Shown: positions 34,684 to 43,275 of the stretch, piece after piece | Position numbering within the stretch: position 1 is the stretch's first letter | Layout: every line of letters begins with the position of its first letter | Assembly (NCBI GenBank): GCA_963711255.1 | Contig: CAVQDO010000023.1 | Location: 62,001 to 126,000 of the forward strand | Origin: GCA-2746365 sp963711255 | Lineage (GTDB): Bacteria; Pseudomonadota; Gammaproteobacteria; SZUA-229 | DNA length: 64,000 nt | Direction of reading: 5' to 3' | Made by a program: the position numbers and the translations under genes | Notes under the pieces: model-generated | The model's database searches: none | The model's input: the letters and a program-made list of their open reading frames with translations, nothing else | What the model was told of the DNA's origin: nothing

Positions 34684-35757
34684 ATGAGTGATAATCCAGT
34701 ACTGTCTGCTGAAAAAGTCGAGGGTGAAATAGCCATCGATAGAGCGATTCGACCGCAATATCTGAAAGATTACCGCGGCCAGCCAGCGGTAACCGAACAG
34801 CTGGAAATTTTCATTCCTGCGGCCAGGGCGCGCAATGAAGCACTGGATCACATTTTGTTCTTTGGTCCGCCCGGTCTTGGTAAAACAACATTAGCCCACA
34901 TCGTTGCCAACGAAATGGGCGCAACCCTGCACTCTACATCGGGCCCGGTTTTAGAAAAGCAGGGAGATCTTGCTGCCCTGTTGACCAACCTGGAACCACA
35001 TGACGTTTTATTTATCGATGAAATACATCGTTTGAGTCCGGTGGTAGAAGAAGTACTGTACCCGGCGATGGAAGATCACCAGCTGGATATCATGATTGGT
35101 GAAGGCCCTGCGGCACGTTCCATCAAAATCGATTTACCGCCGTTTACTTTAGTCGGTGCCACTACCCGTGCCGGTTCGCTAACCTCACCACTGCGAGATC
35201 GTTTTGGTATTGTGTTACGCCTTGATTTTTATGCTTTAAATGATTTGAACCATATCGTTAAACGATCTTCCGATATATTAAATGTCGAAGTTGATGATGC
35301 CGGTGCAGGTGAAATTGCCAGACGTGCTCGAGGCACGCCGCGTATTGTTAACCGCCTGCTGCGACGTGTGCGTGATTATGCCGAAGTTAAAGCGGACGGC
35401 AAAGTGAATGAAGATGTAGCTTCAAAGGCGCTGGAATTACTGAAAGTTGACCCGCTGGGATTTGATATAATGGACCGGCGCCTGTTGCTGGCTATTATCG
35501 AAAAGTTTAACGGTGGCCCGGTTGGCGTGGAAAACCTGGCTGCAGCTATCGGTGAAGAGCGCGATACCATTGAAGATGTTATCGAGCCTTACCTGATTCA
35601 GCAGGGCTATTTGATGCGCACACCCAGGGGACGTATTGCAACGGCTAATGTCTATCAGCATTTTGGTCTGCGCGCACCAGATAAGCTCAAGAATGACGTC
35701 AGCAGGGAGCTTGTGCCGGAGCAGGAGTTGCCAGAAAAGGATATGTTCGACCAGTAA
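34684..35757 (+). CDS. ruvB: Holliday junction helicase RuvB
   Basis: AAA+ motor that drives branch migration with RuvA. 357 residues: Walker A GPPGLGKTTLAH near residue 58, Walker B L-F-I-D-E-I-H-R, sensor 1 V-G-A-T-T-R-A-G, arginine finger region, and a winged-helix C-terminus (T-P-R-G-R-I-A-T). The ATG immediately follows the ruvA stop. Confidence 0.98.
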   Translation: MSDNPVLSAEKVEGEIAIDRAIRPQYLKDYRGQPAVTEQLEIFIPAARARNEALDHILFFGPPGLGKTTLAHIVANEMGATLHSTSGPVLEKQGDLAALLTNLEPHDVLFIDEIHRLSPVVEEVLYPAMEDHQLDIMIGEGPAARSIKIDLPPFTLVGATTRAGSLTSPLRDRFGIVLRLDFYALNDLNHIVKRSSDILNVEVDDAGAGEIARRARGTPRIVNRLLRRVRDYAEVKADGKVNEDVASKALELLKVDPLGFDIMDRRLLLAIIEKFNGGPVGVENLAAAIGEERDTIEDVIEPYLIQQGYLMRTPRGRIATANVYQHFGLRAPDKLKNDVSRELVPEQELPEKDMFDQ

Positions 35758-35832
35758 TAATTCTGGCATCATTGCGTGTTCAAAGGCGATGCAAATAAAT
35801 GCCATTTCATCATAATAAAAATAAATGAAGCC

Positions 35833-36300
35833 ATGAGCTCAAATGAAATATTGAAAGCAAAGGAATTTTTCTGGCCGGTGCGTGTCTACTACGAAGATAC
35901 CGATTCGGGTGGTGTGGTTTATTATGCCAACTATCTGAAATTCATGGAGCGGGCGCGTACAGAGTTATTGCGCAGTATCGGATATGAACAGGACCAATTA
36001 CAACAAGAGTGGGGCATTATATTTGCGGTGCATAGCGCCAGTATTCAGTATAAAAAACCCGCCAGATTTAATGACGAGCTAACCGTGGTCACAACTATTT
36101 CCTCACTGGCAAAAGCCAGTATTCTATTTAAACAGTCGGTGAATCTTGCAGCGTCTCATCATAGCGCTGCGGTGAACGGCGGCCTGCTGGCCGATGCAGA
36201 AATAAAGATTGCCTGCCTAAATGCTGAAAAATTCAGCCCGCAAAGCATTCCCAAAACCATTATAGAAAATATTAAACGGGAGTTTTATTGTGGAAGCTGA
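35833..36300 (+). CDS. ybgC: Tol-Pal system acyl-CoA thioesterase YbgC
   Basis: Hot-dog fold 4HBT thioesterase at the head of the Tol-Pal operon. VRVYYEDTDSGGVVYYANYLKFMERAR carries the catalytic Asp (Y-E-D-T-D) and the following His-free family stretch. From ATG at 35833 the protein has 155 residues; a GTG 57 bases upstream is in frame but its extension has no family match. The stop overlaps the tolQ start by 11 bases. Confidence 0.93.
   Translation: MSSNEILKAKEFFWPVRVYYEDTDSGGVVYYANYLKFMERARTELLRSIGYEQDQLQQEWGIIFAVHSASIQYKKPARFNDELTVVTTISSLAKASILFKQSVNLAASHHSAAVNGGLLADAEIKIACLNAEKFSPQSIPKTIIENIKREFYCGS
36278..36282 (+). promoter_or_regulatory. Ribosome site that fixes the tolQ GTG start
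   Basis: GGGAG seven bases before GTG at 36290, inside the end of ybgC. ATG at 36302 lies too far away, so the GTG start is preferred. Confidence 0.6.
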
Positions 36301-36991
36301 TATGTCCTTATACACGCTGGTAACACGCGCCAGCGTTTTGGTACAGATTGTGATGTTGATACTGCTAAGCGCTTCCGTGCTTTCCTGGGTGATCATCAGC
36401 CTGAAATATAAAGTATTAAAAATAGCCAAAGAGGAAGCGATACGGTTTGAAGACCAGTTCTGGTCGGGTATCAATCTGTCGGATCTCTATCAGCAGGTAA
36501 AGCGTAAGTCAGAGGGCCGCAGGGGCGTTGCCCGTATATTTGAAGTGGGTTTTGCCGAGTATATACGTACCCATAAAAATAAAACCAATACTGAAATGAT
36601 GCTGGCCAGTGTGCAGCGAAGCATGAAAGTGGCGGTTGCCCGCGAGGAGGATAAGCTGGATTCGCACCTTTCTATGCTGGCGACAATAGGCTCAATTAGT
36701 CCATACATTGGTTTGTTCGGTACAGTGTGGGGCATCATGCGCTCTTTTATTGCCTTAGGCGCTGTCGAGCATGCCAGCCTTGCCATGGTAGCTCCCGGTA
36801 TTGCAGAAGCATTAATTGCAACCGCGATGGGTTTGTTTGCAGCGATTCCTGCGGTTATTGCATACAACCGTTACGCGGAACAGGTTGACCGTTTATCCAG
36901 CACCTATGAAAATTTTGCTGAAGAATTTGCCACCATATTACAGCGCCAAAGTCATGGCCAGTTTAGCTCCGCAGAAGAAGCCGTGTCATGA
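36290..36991 (+). CDS. tolQ: Tol-Pal proton channel subunit TolQ
   Basis: Inner-membrane protein of the ExbB/TolQ family; with TolR it uses the proton gradient to energise TolA during division. 233 residues with three membrane segments (about 20-40, 135-160, 170-195); LATIGSISPYIGLFGTVWGIM is the family signature in the second. GTG start supported by GGGAG upstream; ATG four codons later is the alternative. Overlaps ybgC by 11 bases and tolR by 4. Confidence 0.96.
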   Translation: MEADMSLYTLVTRASVLVQIVMLILLSASVLSWVIISLKYKVLKIAKEEAIRFEDQFWSGINLSDLYQQVKRKSEGRRGVARIFEVGFAEYIRTHKNKTNTEMMLASVQRSMKVAVAREEDKLDSHLSMLATIGSISPYIGLFGTVWGIMRSFIALGAVEHASLAMVAPGIAEALIATAMGLFAAIPAVIAYNRYAEQVDRLSSTYENFAEEFATILQRQSHGQFSSAEEAVS

Positions 36992-37398
36992 GTAAAAAGC
37001 GCCGCGCTGTTGCTGAAATTAACGTTGTTCCTTATATCGACGTTATGCTGGTATTGCTGATTATATTTATGATTACAGCGCCTATCGTGCAACAGGGCGT
37101 TGAAATTGAGCTGCCGCAACTGGCGGCTAATTCACTGCCGCCCGAGCAGCAGGAACCGGTAATTTTAACGGTAAGTAAAAGCGGTGATTATTATTTGAAT
37201 ATTGGCGACAATCTGAAAGAACCGGTTAGTAATGAAACGGTTATGCAGCGAGTTGCACTGGTATTAAAAGCGAAGCCACAAACACCGGTGCTGGTGCGCG
37301 GTGATAAGGATGTTGATTATGGTTCTGTAACAACAGCGATGGTCTTATTGCAGTCAGCAGGTGTAGCGAAAGTGGGCCTGATGACGGAACAGCCATAG
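36988..37398 (+). CDS. tolR: Tol-Pal proton channel subunit TolR
   Basis: 136 residues, ExbD/TolR family. A single membrane segment at about 15-37 with the proton-carrying Asp in Y-I-D-V-M-L-V-L-L, then a periplasmic domain ending in Q-S-A-G-V-A-K-V-G-L-M-T. ATGA overlap with tolQ. Confidence 0.96.
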   Translation: MSKKRRAVAEINVVPYIDVMLVLLIIFMITAPIVQQGVEIELPQLAANSLPPEQQEPVILTVSKSGDYYLNIGDNLKEPVSNETVMQRVALVLKAKPQTPVLVRGDKDVDYGSVTTAMVLLQSAGVAKVGLMTEQP

Positions 37399-37424
37399 GA
37401 ATGCAGCGTGTTAAGGCTTTATAA

Positions 37425-38411
37425 ATGAGTTCATCCGGTTTATTTTCTGAAATAAAAAAGCACCCCTGGGTGCTTGCCATGGTTATTGTGTTTCATCTGG
37501 GGCTGGCGCTTTTGCTGGGTGTAAATTTGTCTCGTGATGACAAGCCGCCAGTGCCGTTGGCACAGAAACATAACATAATTGATGCTGTTGCAATCGATGC
37601 TAAAAAGTATGATGAAAGAGAAAAGCAGAAGAAACTTGCTGTACAGAAAAAGGTAGATGACAAAAAAGCTGAAGAGTTAAAGAAAGCTGCTGAAAAAAAG
37701 AAACAGCTTGAATTAAAAAAGAAACAGGCGCTGGAGAAAAAGAAGGAACTGGCAAAGCAGAAAGAACTGGAGAAACAGCAGGCAAAAAAACGCGAACAGG
37801 AAAAACTGGCGCTAGCTAAAAAGAAAGAGCAGGAACAGGAACACCTTAAGCAGGAAAAGCTGGCGCTGGAAAAAAAGAAAGAACAGGATCGTCTTGAGCG
37901 GGAAAAACTCGCCGCGCAAAAGAAAGAAGAGCAGCGAAAGTTAGAAGAGAAAAAAGCGGAAGAAGAAAAAAAGCGTAAAGAACAGGAAAGACTGGAAGCT
38001 GAAAAAAAGCGCAAGGCGGAAGAAGAGCGTTTGCGTCGGGAAGAGGAAAAAGCCGAGCTTAAGCGCGCTTTGCTGGAAGAGAAACGACTGGAAGAAGAGG
38101 CTATAGCAAAGGCTGAGCGTGCTGCCAGGTTGCAGACGCAGCGTGAGCAATATGGTATGTTAATTCAACAGAAAGTAGAGAATAACTGGTTGCGTCCGGT
38201 AGAAAAAATTGACGGCCAAAGCTGTGATGTCATTGTTACTCAAACCATCATGGGTGACGTAATCGATGTGCGTCTGCAATCCTGCACCGGTAATACGGCG
38301 TTCCAGCGTTCAGTAGAACGTGCTGTTCGCAAAGCGTCGCCATTGCCATTACCGCCAAGCCCGGATGTGTTTGATAGAGAAATATACTTTACATTCAAGC
38401 CACGTAGTTAA
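37425..38411 (+). CDS. tolA: Tol-Pal envelope protein TolA
   Basis: 328 residues. One N-terminal membrane segment (about 15-35), a long Lys/Glu/Gln/Ala-rich helical region (about 60-240) that spans the periplasm, and a short C-terminal domain (about 245-328; V-E-N-N-W-L-R-P, then two cysteines) that contacts Pal and TolB. The helical part is unusually rich in K-K-E-x-E heptad-like repeats and free of Gly, unlike the Ala-rich version in E. coli. It sits in the conserved place between tolR and tolB. Confidence 0.95.
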   Translation: MSSSGLFSEIKKHPWVLAMVIVFHLGLALLLGVNLSRDDKPPVPLAQKHNIIDAVAIDAKKYDEREKQKKLAVQKKVDDKKAEELKKAAEKKKQLELKKKQALEKKKELAKQKELEKQQAKKREQEKLALAKKKEQEQEHLKQEKLALEKKKEQDRLEREKLAAQKKEEQRKLEEKKAEEEKKRKEQERLEAEKKRKAEEERLRREEEKAELKRALLEEKRLEEEAIAKAERAARLQTQREQYGMLIQQKVENNWLRPVEKIDGQSCDVIVTQTIMGDVIDVRLQSCTGNTAFQRSVERAVRKASPLPLPPSPDVFDREIYFTFKPRS

Positions 38412-38452
38412 GCTTGGGAATTAAAAGTATTCATTTTAGTGTAAAAAAATTT

Positions 38453-39748
38453 ATGATGAAAAAAATAATAACTGGACTGTTCTGCCTGTGTTTTACTTCA
38501 ATCGCACAGGCGGTTCTAAATATTGAAATTACCGAAGGTTTTGAAGGTGCTTTACCTATTGCTGTGGTTCCATTTCAGTGGAATGGTACGGCAAAAGTCG
38601 CTAATGGCGATGTCTCCGCAATTGTTATGTCGGACCTGGCGCGCAGTGGCAAGTTTTCACCTGTTGCCGAAAAAGACCTGATTGCCCGGCCGCAAACACT
38701 GGCGGACGTGCACTATAAAACCTGGCGTATTGCAGGCATGGATCACATTGTTATTGGCAGTGTCACCTTACAGGCTGACGGAAATTACCAGGTTGAGTTT
38801 CGCCTGATCGATATATTAAAAGCCAAACAGGTGCTGGGTTATAGTTTCTCGGCAACGAATGGTACGTTACGTGATGTCGCTCATCAAATAAGTGATTATG
38901 TGTTTACCCATATCACCGGGCTGCCAGGTGCCTTTAGTACGCGTATTGCCTATGTAACGTCGGCACGGGATAAAAAAACACTGACTTCACGCTTACAGGT
39001 ATCAGATACTGATGGATATAATCCGCAAACATTGCTGACATCTGATCAGCCGATTATGTCACCGGTATGGTCACCGGATGGATCTGAACTGGCTTATGTT
39101 TCGTTTGAAAGTGGGCAGGCTGAAATATTTACTCATAACATACGAACTGGTGTAAGGAAAAGTCGTGCTAAATTTAAAGGCTTGAATGGTTCGCCGGCAT
39201 GGTCACCAAATGGTAAAAAACTGGCGATGACCTTATCTAAAGATGGTAATCCGGAGATATATGTTTTAACCCTGGCAAATAATAAACTGCAACGTATAAC
39301 CAATCACTGGTCTATTGATACCGAAGCTGCCTGGATGCCAGACGGTAAAAGCCTAATTTACACCTCCAGCCGCAGCGGTAAACCACAGCTGTATAAACAG
39401 GCAGCGACAGCTGGTGAACGCCCTGAAAGATTGACTTATGAGGGCAATTATAACGCCAGTGCCAGTATTTCTGCGGATGGTAAAAGCGTTACCTATGTTC
39501 ACGGTTCAGGCAATGTTTACCGTATTGCTGTGCTGGAACTGGCGACAAAATCGTCAAGAATATTAACCGATGGGCCACTGGATGAATCGCCCTCGTATGC
39601 ACCGAATAACAGTATGGTGCTGTTTGCTTCACAGGAAAAACAGCAGGCTGTTCTGGCTGCTGTTTCTATCGATGGCAGGCAGAAACAGCGACTGGCTGTT
39701 ACCGAGGGTGAAGTTAGAGAGCCGTCCTGGGCTGCTGTGCGTTATTAA
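38453..39748 (+). CDS. tolB: Tol-Pal periplasmic protein TolB
   Basis: Periplasmic protein with an N-terminal D-P-like domain and a six-bladed beta-propeller that binds Pal. The signal peptide MMKKIITGLFCLCFTSIAQA fixes the start at one of two adjacent ATGs; the frame is open to a TTG 39 bases upstream, judged not real. W-S-P-D-G, W-S-P-N-G and W-M-P-D-G blade motifs are visible. 431 residues after this start. Confidence 0.96.
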   Translation: MMKKIITGLFCLCFTSIAQAVLNIEITEGFEGALPIAVVPFQWNGTAKVANGDVSAIVMSDLARSGKFSPVAEKDLIARPQTLADVHYKTWRIAGMDHIVIGSVTLQADGNYQVEFRLIDILKAKQVLGYSFSATNGTLRDVAHQISDYVFTHITGLPGAFSTRIAYVTSARDKKTLTSRLQVSDTDGYNPQTLLTSDQPIMSPVWSPDGSELAYVSFESGQAEIFTHNIRTGVRKSRAKFKGLNGSPAWSPNGKKLAMTLSKDGNPEIYVLTLANNKLQRITNHWSIDTEAAWMPDGKSLIYTSSRSGKPQLYKQAATAGERPERLTYEGNYNASASISADGKSVTYVHGSGNVYRIAVLELATKSSRILTDGPLDESPSYAPNNSMVLFASQEKQQAVLAAVSIDGRQKQRLAVTEGEVREPSWAAVRY

Positions 39749-39867
39749 AGCTGGCTATCTGTAGTGGGTTTTGCTTTGTATTGCTGCTCGTGTTTTTACT
39801 GAACCCACAAAATGAGAATAAATATGCTGATAATTATTAAGAAAATCATAACAATGAGGTTTTTTAG

Positions 39868-40428
39868 ATGAAAAAATTACTTTTAATTTCTATGTTGGCT
39901 ATATCAGTAGCTGCATGTGGTGATCGTATTAAACCCGATGACGTTACTACTGCCGAAGACGGCGCTTCAGGTGCCGAGAATGCGGGTGGCGGTGTAATGG
40001 CAGGCGGTATTGATGGTGGCATGGGTGCTGGTGGTACCGCGCTGGAAGGCGGTAAACTGGTGTCTTATGAAGAGAATGCGATAAATGATCTGAATAATGT
40101 GCTTTCTGAGAGAATCGTTTATTTTGGATTTGACAGTAATTCTGTCGCTGATGATTACATAGAGCTGGTGAAGCATCATGGCAAGTACCTTTCTTTTAAT
40201 GCCAATGCCAGTGTTCGACTGGAAGGCCATGCGGACGAAAGAGGCACACGAGAGTATAATGTGGCCCTGGCTGAGCAACGTGCGCAGGCGGTGAAAAAAA
40301 TAATGTTATATGAAGGTGCAGGTAATGATCAGATATCTATCATCAGTTACGGTGAGGAAAAACCGGTTGCTTTTGACCATGATGAGGAATCAATGCGTCT
40401 GAATCGCCGTGTAGAGATTGTTTACTAG
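39868..40428 (+). CDS. pal: Peptidoglycan-associated lipoprotein Pal
   Basis: Outer-membrane lipoprotein binding peptidoglycan and TolB. Lipobox I-S-V-A-A-C (Cys17), a Gly/Ala-rich linker (about 30-65), and an OmpA-like domain with EGHADERGTREYN, including the diaminopimelate-binding Asp and Arg. 186 residues. Confidence 0.97.
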   Translation: MKKLLLISMLAISVAACGDRIKPDDVTTAEDGASGAENAGGGVMAGGIDGGMGAGGTALEGGKLVSYEENAINDLNNVLSERIVYFGFDSNSVADDYIELVKHHGKYLSFNANASVRLEGHADERGTREYNVALAEQRAQAVKKIMLYEGAGNDQISIISYGEEKPVAFDHDEESMRLNRRVEIVY

Positions 40429-40490
40429 CCCATTCTTTAAATTAAGATAGTGTGCATAAACTAATGAATATTCAGATAAAGAGTCGTGTA

Positions 40491-41267
40491 ATGAAGAAGT
40501 ATGGTTTTATATTATGTGGGGTGTTGCTATCAGGTAATATTCTGGCCGCCGACAACAGCCTGGAAAGCCTGAGTGAGCAGCAGCGAATTCAGCGGCTGGA
40601 GCGTATGCTGAACTCTGATATTTTACGTGAGCAGACAGAAACTATTCAGGCATTACGTGAAGAAATATCGTCTTTGCGAGACCAGATGGAGCAGCAGCAA
40701 TACGACGTTGAAAGTATGAAGCAGCGCCAGCGCAACCTTTATCTCGATATGGACCGCCGTATCAATAATGTTGAAGCAGGCGGCCAGAATGGAGCGAAAA
40801 TGGTTTCACCGGTGCCGCCACCAAATACAGCTGGCGGAAAGAGTTCAGCGCCTATTATACCGGTTGCTGCTGAAGGGGACGTGGATGGACAGGCGGCTTA
40901 TTCACAGGCCTATACTTTATTGATTGAAGGCCAGTACGAGCAGTCGATAAAAGCCTTTGAGAGTTTTAAAGCCAGCTATCCCGCCAGTAAGTATGCAGAC
41001 AATGCGCAATACTGGTTAGGTGAAGCCAATGCCGCGCTGCGTGATTACAAATCAGCATTGACGGTTTTTCAGCAGTTAATTGCGCAATATCCTGAAAGTT
41101 CTAAAATACCGGGCGCTCGCTTAAAAATCGGTTACATGTATTTTGAGCTGAAGAACTGGGCAACAGCGCGTGAGACCCTGCAGCAGGTAATATCTTTATA
41201 TCCTGATACGAAAGTTGCAAAAATGGCGAATGAACGTCTGCAACGTATGAAACGAGAAGGGCATTAG
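40491..41267 (+). CDS. cpoB: Cell division coordinator CpoB (YbgF)
   Basis: Periplasmic protein of the Tol-Pal operon that links peptidoglycan synthesis with outer-membrane constriction. Signal peptide from M-K-K-Y-G-F-I-L to about residue 20; N-terminal trimerising coiled coil (about 25-90); Pro/Ala-rich linker; C-terminal TPRs (A-Y-S-Q-A-Y-T-L-L, K-Y-A-D-N-A-Q-Y-W-L-G-E). An upstream in-frame GTG is possible but would spoil the signal peptide. Confidence 0.95.
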   Translation: MKKYGFILCGVLLSGNILAADNSLESLSEQQRIQRLERMLNSDILREQTETIQALREEISSLRDQMEQQQYDVESMKQRQRNLYLDMDRRINNVEAGGQNGAKMVSPVPPPNTAGGKSSAPIIPVAAEGDVDGQAAYSQAYTLLIEGQYEQSIKAFESFKASYPASKYADNAQYWLGEANAALRDYKSALTVFQQLIAQYPESSKIPGARLKIGYMYFELKNWATARETLQQVISLYPDTKVAKMANERLQRMKREGH

Positions 41268-41287
41268 AGCCATTTTTATTGAACCTG

Positions 41288-41962
41288 ATGTCAGTACAGC
41301 AATCGGCGGCAGCAGAAACGCAGTCACGCCTTAAAATCTCCGAAATCTTTTTTTCATTGCAGGGTGAAGCCGCCAACGTCGGTTTGCCTACGGTCTTTGT
41401 GCGCCTTACCGGCTGTCCATTACGCTGTAGTTACTGCGATACAGCCTACGCTTTTAGCGGCGGTGAGTGGATGCAGCTGGCTGACATTATCAGCGAAATC
41501 GCAAAATATAATACCCGGCATATTACCGTCACAGGCGGAGAACCTTTGGCACAGAAGAATTGCATTGAGCTGTTAAAGCGCTTATGCGACCTGGACTATG
41601 ATGTATCACTGGAAACCAGTGGTGCGATTGCTGTTGACCAGGTTGATGCAAGGGTTGTTAAAGTTCTGGATATTAAAACGCCAAGCTCAACAGAAGCCGA
41701 TAAAAACAAGTATGAAAATTTCAATTATTTAAATAAAGGTGACCAGGTTAAATTTGTAATCTGTGATGAAGAGGATTACCTGTGGAGTAAGCAGATTCTT
41801 GTTCAGTACCAGTTAGCGGATAAAGTTGAGGTATTGTTTTCACCGTGCCACGAACAGCTGCAAGCTGTGACGCTGGCGAACTGGGTGCTCAAAGACCAGC
41901 TTAATGTCCGTTTTCAAATACAACTGCATAAATACCTGTGGGGAGACGTGCCCGGCGTTTAG
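41288..41962 (+). CDS. queE: 7-carboxy-7-deazaguanine synthase QueE
   Basis: Radical-SAM enzyme of the queuosine/7-deazaguanine pathway. The cluster motif reads C-P-L-R-C-S-Y-C (CxxxCxxC), in F-V-R-L-T-G-C-P-L-R-C; TVTGGEPLAQ follows. 224 residues from ATG at 41288; a TTG three codons upstream is possible. Adjacent to queC, and behind cpoB as in many Gammaproteobacteria. Confidence 0.95.
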   Translation: MSVQQSAAAETQSRLKISEIFFSLQGEAANVGLPTVFVRLTGCPLRCSYCDTAYAFSGGEWMQLADIISEIAKYNTRHITVTGGEPLAQKNCIELLKRLCDLDYDVSLETSGAIAVDQVDARVVKVLDIKTPSSTEADKNKYENFNYLNKGDQVKFVICDEEDYLWSKQILVQYQLADKVEVLFSPCHEQLQAVTLANWVLKDQLNVRFQIQLHKYLWGDVPGV

Positions 41963-42012
41963 CCCCGGCATGCATTGCGCGGCTAATGTTATCCGCAGAA
42001 CAGAAAGAATAA

Positions 42013-42711
42013 ATGTCCAGTACCAAGCAACAATCTGATCTACTTAATAAGCCGGTGGCCATTGTACTCTTATCGGGCGGCCTTGATTCGGCAACGGTGC
42101 TGGCTATCGCAAGTGAATCGTTCCAGTGCCATGCTTTAAGTTTTGATTATGCTCAGCGCAGCCTGTCTGAAATCAAGGCGGCCGAGCGCCTGGCTGTAGC
42201 CTACGGTGCGAGTCATCAGTTAATTCATATCGATGATGGTGTGCTTGGCGGTTCTGCGTTAACCGATAAAAGCATAGATGTACCTGAACGCACAGATGAA
42301 GGAATTCCGGTAACCTATGTACCGGCGCGCAACACCCTGTTTCTTTCACATGCACTCGCTGTGGCTGAAGTGCTGTCTTCGCAGGACATATTTATTGGTG
42401 TTAACGCGGTTGATTATTCAGGTTACCCGGACTGCCGCCCGGAATTTATCCATGCTTTCGAGCAGATGGCTAACCTGGCAACGAAAGCGGGTGTTGAGGG
42501 TAAGCATCTAACAATTCACACGCCTTTAATCGACAAGACCAAGGCCGAGATCATTAAAGCCGGTGATGCCCTGGGCGTTGATTACGCACTGACGGTATCC
42601 TGTTACCAGGCCGATGAGCAAGGTCAGGCCTGTGGTCACTGTGATTCTTGCCGCTTACGCCTGAAAGGTTTTGAAGAAGCAGGAATTTTGGATCCAACTC
42701 GTTATTTTTAG
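42013..42711 (+). CDS. queC: 7-cyano-7-deazaguanine synthase QueC
   Basis: Converts 7-carboxy-7-deazaguanine to preQ0 with ATP and ammonia. PP-loop LLSGGLDSAT at about 18-27 and the C-terminal zinc site C-G-H-C-D-S-C-R-L-R. 232 residues. Works directly after QueE, whose gene is upstream. Confidence 0.96.
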   Translation: MSSTKQQSDLLNKPVAIVLLSGGLDSATVLAIASESFQCHALSFDYAQRSLSEIKAAERLAVAYGASHQLIHIDDGVLGGSALTDKSIDVPERTDEGIPVTYVPARNTLFLSHALAVAEVLSSQDIFIGVNAVDYSGYPDCRPEFIHAFEQMANLATKAGVEGKHLTIHTPLIDKTKAEIIKAGDALGVDYALTVSCYQADEQGQACGHCDSCRLRLKGFEEAGILDPTRYF

Positions 42712-42794
42712 CCTTTAAATATTGTTTTTCGGCGTAACTCCATGTATGATTCGCGCCTCTTGAATAAAGAACAATGCCATGCCATGGATGGTTT

Positions 42795-42877
42795 GGCAGG
42801 TGTACAATGTTGCACCACTGCGTTGCCATGGATGGCTTGCAAAAAGTTATAAGAATATGGGCCGTTAGCTCAGTTGG
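42795..42877 (+). repeat. First copy of the tRNA-Lys promoter/5'-end duplication
   Basis: 83 bases identical to 42925-43007, offset by exactly 130. The copy holds the putative promoter and the first 19 bases of tRNA-Lys (GGGCCGTTAGCTCAGTTGG), then leaves tRNA sequence for a different hairpin-rich stretch up to 42924 (GTTAGTAGC / GCTGCTAAC and GCCCGGCC-atggaa-GGTCGGGC). The tRNA fragment is too short to fold as a tRNA. Confidence 0.9.
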
Positions 42878-42924
42878 GTTAGTAGCGGGTTAAGGAGCTG
42901 CTAACGCCCGGCCATGGAAGGTCG

Positions 42925-43007
42925 GGCAGGTGTACAATGTTGCACCACTGCGTTGCCATGGATGGCTTGCAAAAAGTTATAAGAATATGGGCCGTTAGCT
43001 CAGTTGG
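42925..43007 (+). repeat. Second copy, carrying the intact tRNA-Lys start
   Basis: Identical to the first copy and continuous with the complete tRNA gene. Includes a hairpin GCC-atggat-GGC near 42945-42956 and a likely promoter with TTGCCA and TTATAA about 18 bases apart. Confidence 0.9.
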
Positions 43008-43064
43008 TAGAGCACCGGACTTTTAATCCGATGGTCGAGCGTTCAAGTCGCTCACGGCCCACCA
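42989..43064 (+). tRNA. tRNA-Lys, anticodon UUU
   Basis: 76 bases including an encoded CCA. Acceptor stem GGGCCGT / ACGGCCC, D-arm GCTC-AGTTGGTA-GAGC, anticodon loop CTTTTAA, T-arm GAGCG-TTCAAGT-CGCTC. The stem below the anticodon has one C-A mispair at positions 27-43 where the E. coli gene has G-U; everything else fits the standard tRNA-Lys. Reads AAA and AAG. Confidence 0.96.
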
Positions 43065-43074
43065 TACAAATCAA

Positions 43075-43104
43075 AGACTTAGCTATTCAGCTAGGTCTTT
43101 TTTG
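43075..43104 (+). terminator. Terminator after tRNA-Lys
   Basis: Ten-base stem AGACTTAGCT / AGCTAGGTCT with one G-U pair, ATTC loop and a T run. Confidence 0.88.
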
Positions 43105-43275
43105 TTTCTGCAGCATTAATATTAAGAGGGCGGCTTTTCGTTACCAATAAAAACAGGCTTCCAGACTTCCTCTCATGGTGCTATGTGGGAGTGGAGGGAA
43201 TGCTGGCTACATGGTGATGAGTCATTAGAAGGTGCCGTTACGCCCCTGAGAATCAGTGCAAGCTAGTGTGCCCTG

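Noticed and set aside
37493..38014. A Ser/Cys/Phe-rich frame on the minus strand under tolA
   Set aside because: It is the mirror of the Lys/Glu-rich helix of TolA; such low-complexity opposite frames are expected.
42859..42924. A second tRNA gene before tRNA-Lys
   Set aside because: Only the first 19 bases match; there is no anticodon arm, T-arm or 3' acceptor half.
42740..43064. A tRNA attachment site of an integrated element
   Set aside because: Integration normally repeats the 3' end of a tRNA, but here the 5' end and promoter are repeated, and no integrase is nearby.
43074..43104. The palindrome after tRNA-Lys as a CRISPR unit or mobile end
   Set aside because: It is a single hairpin with a T run and fits a terminator; no CRISPR array was seen anywhere.
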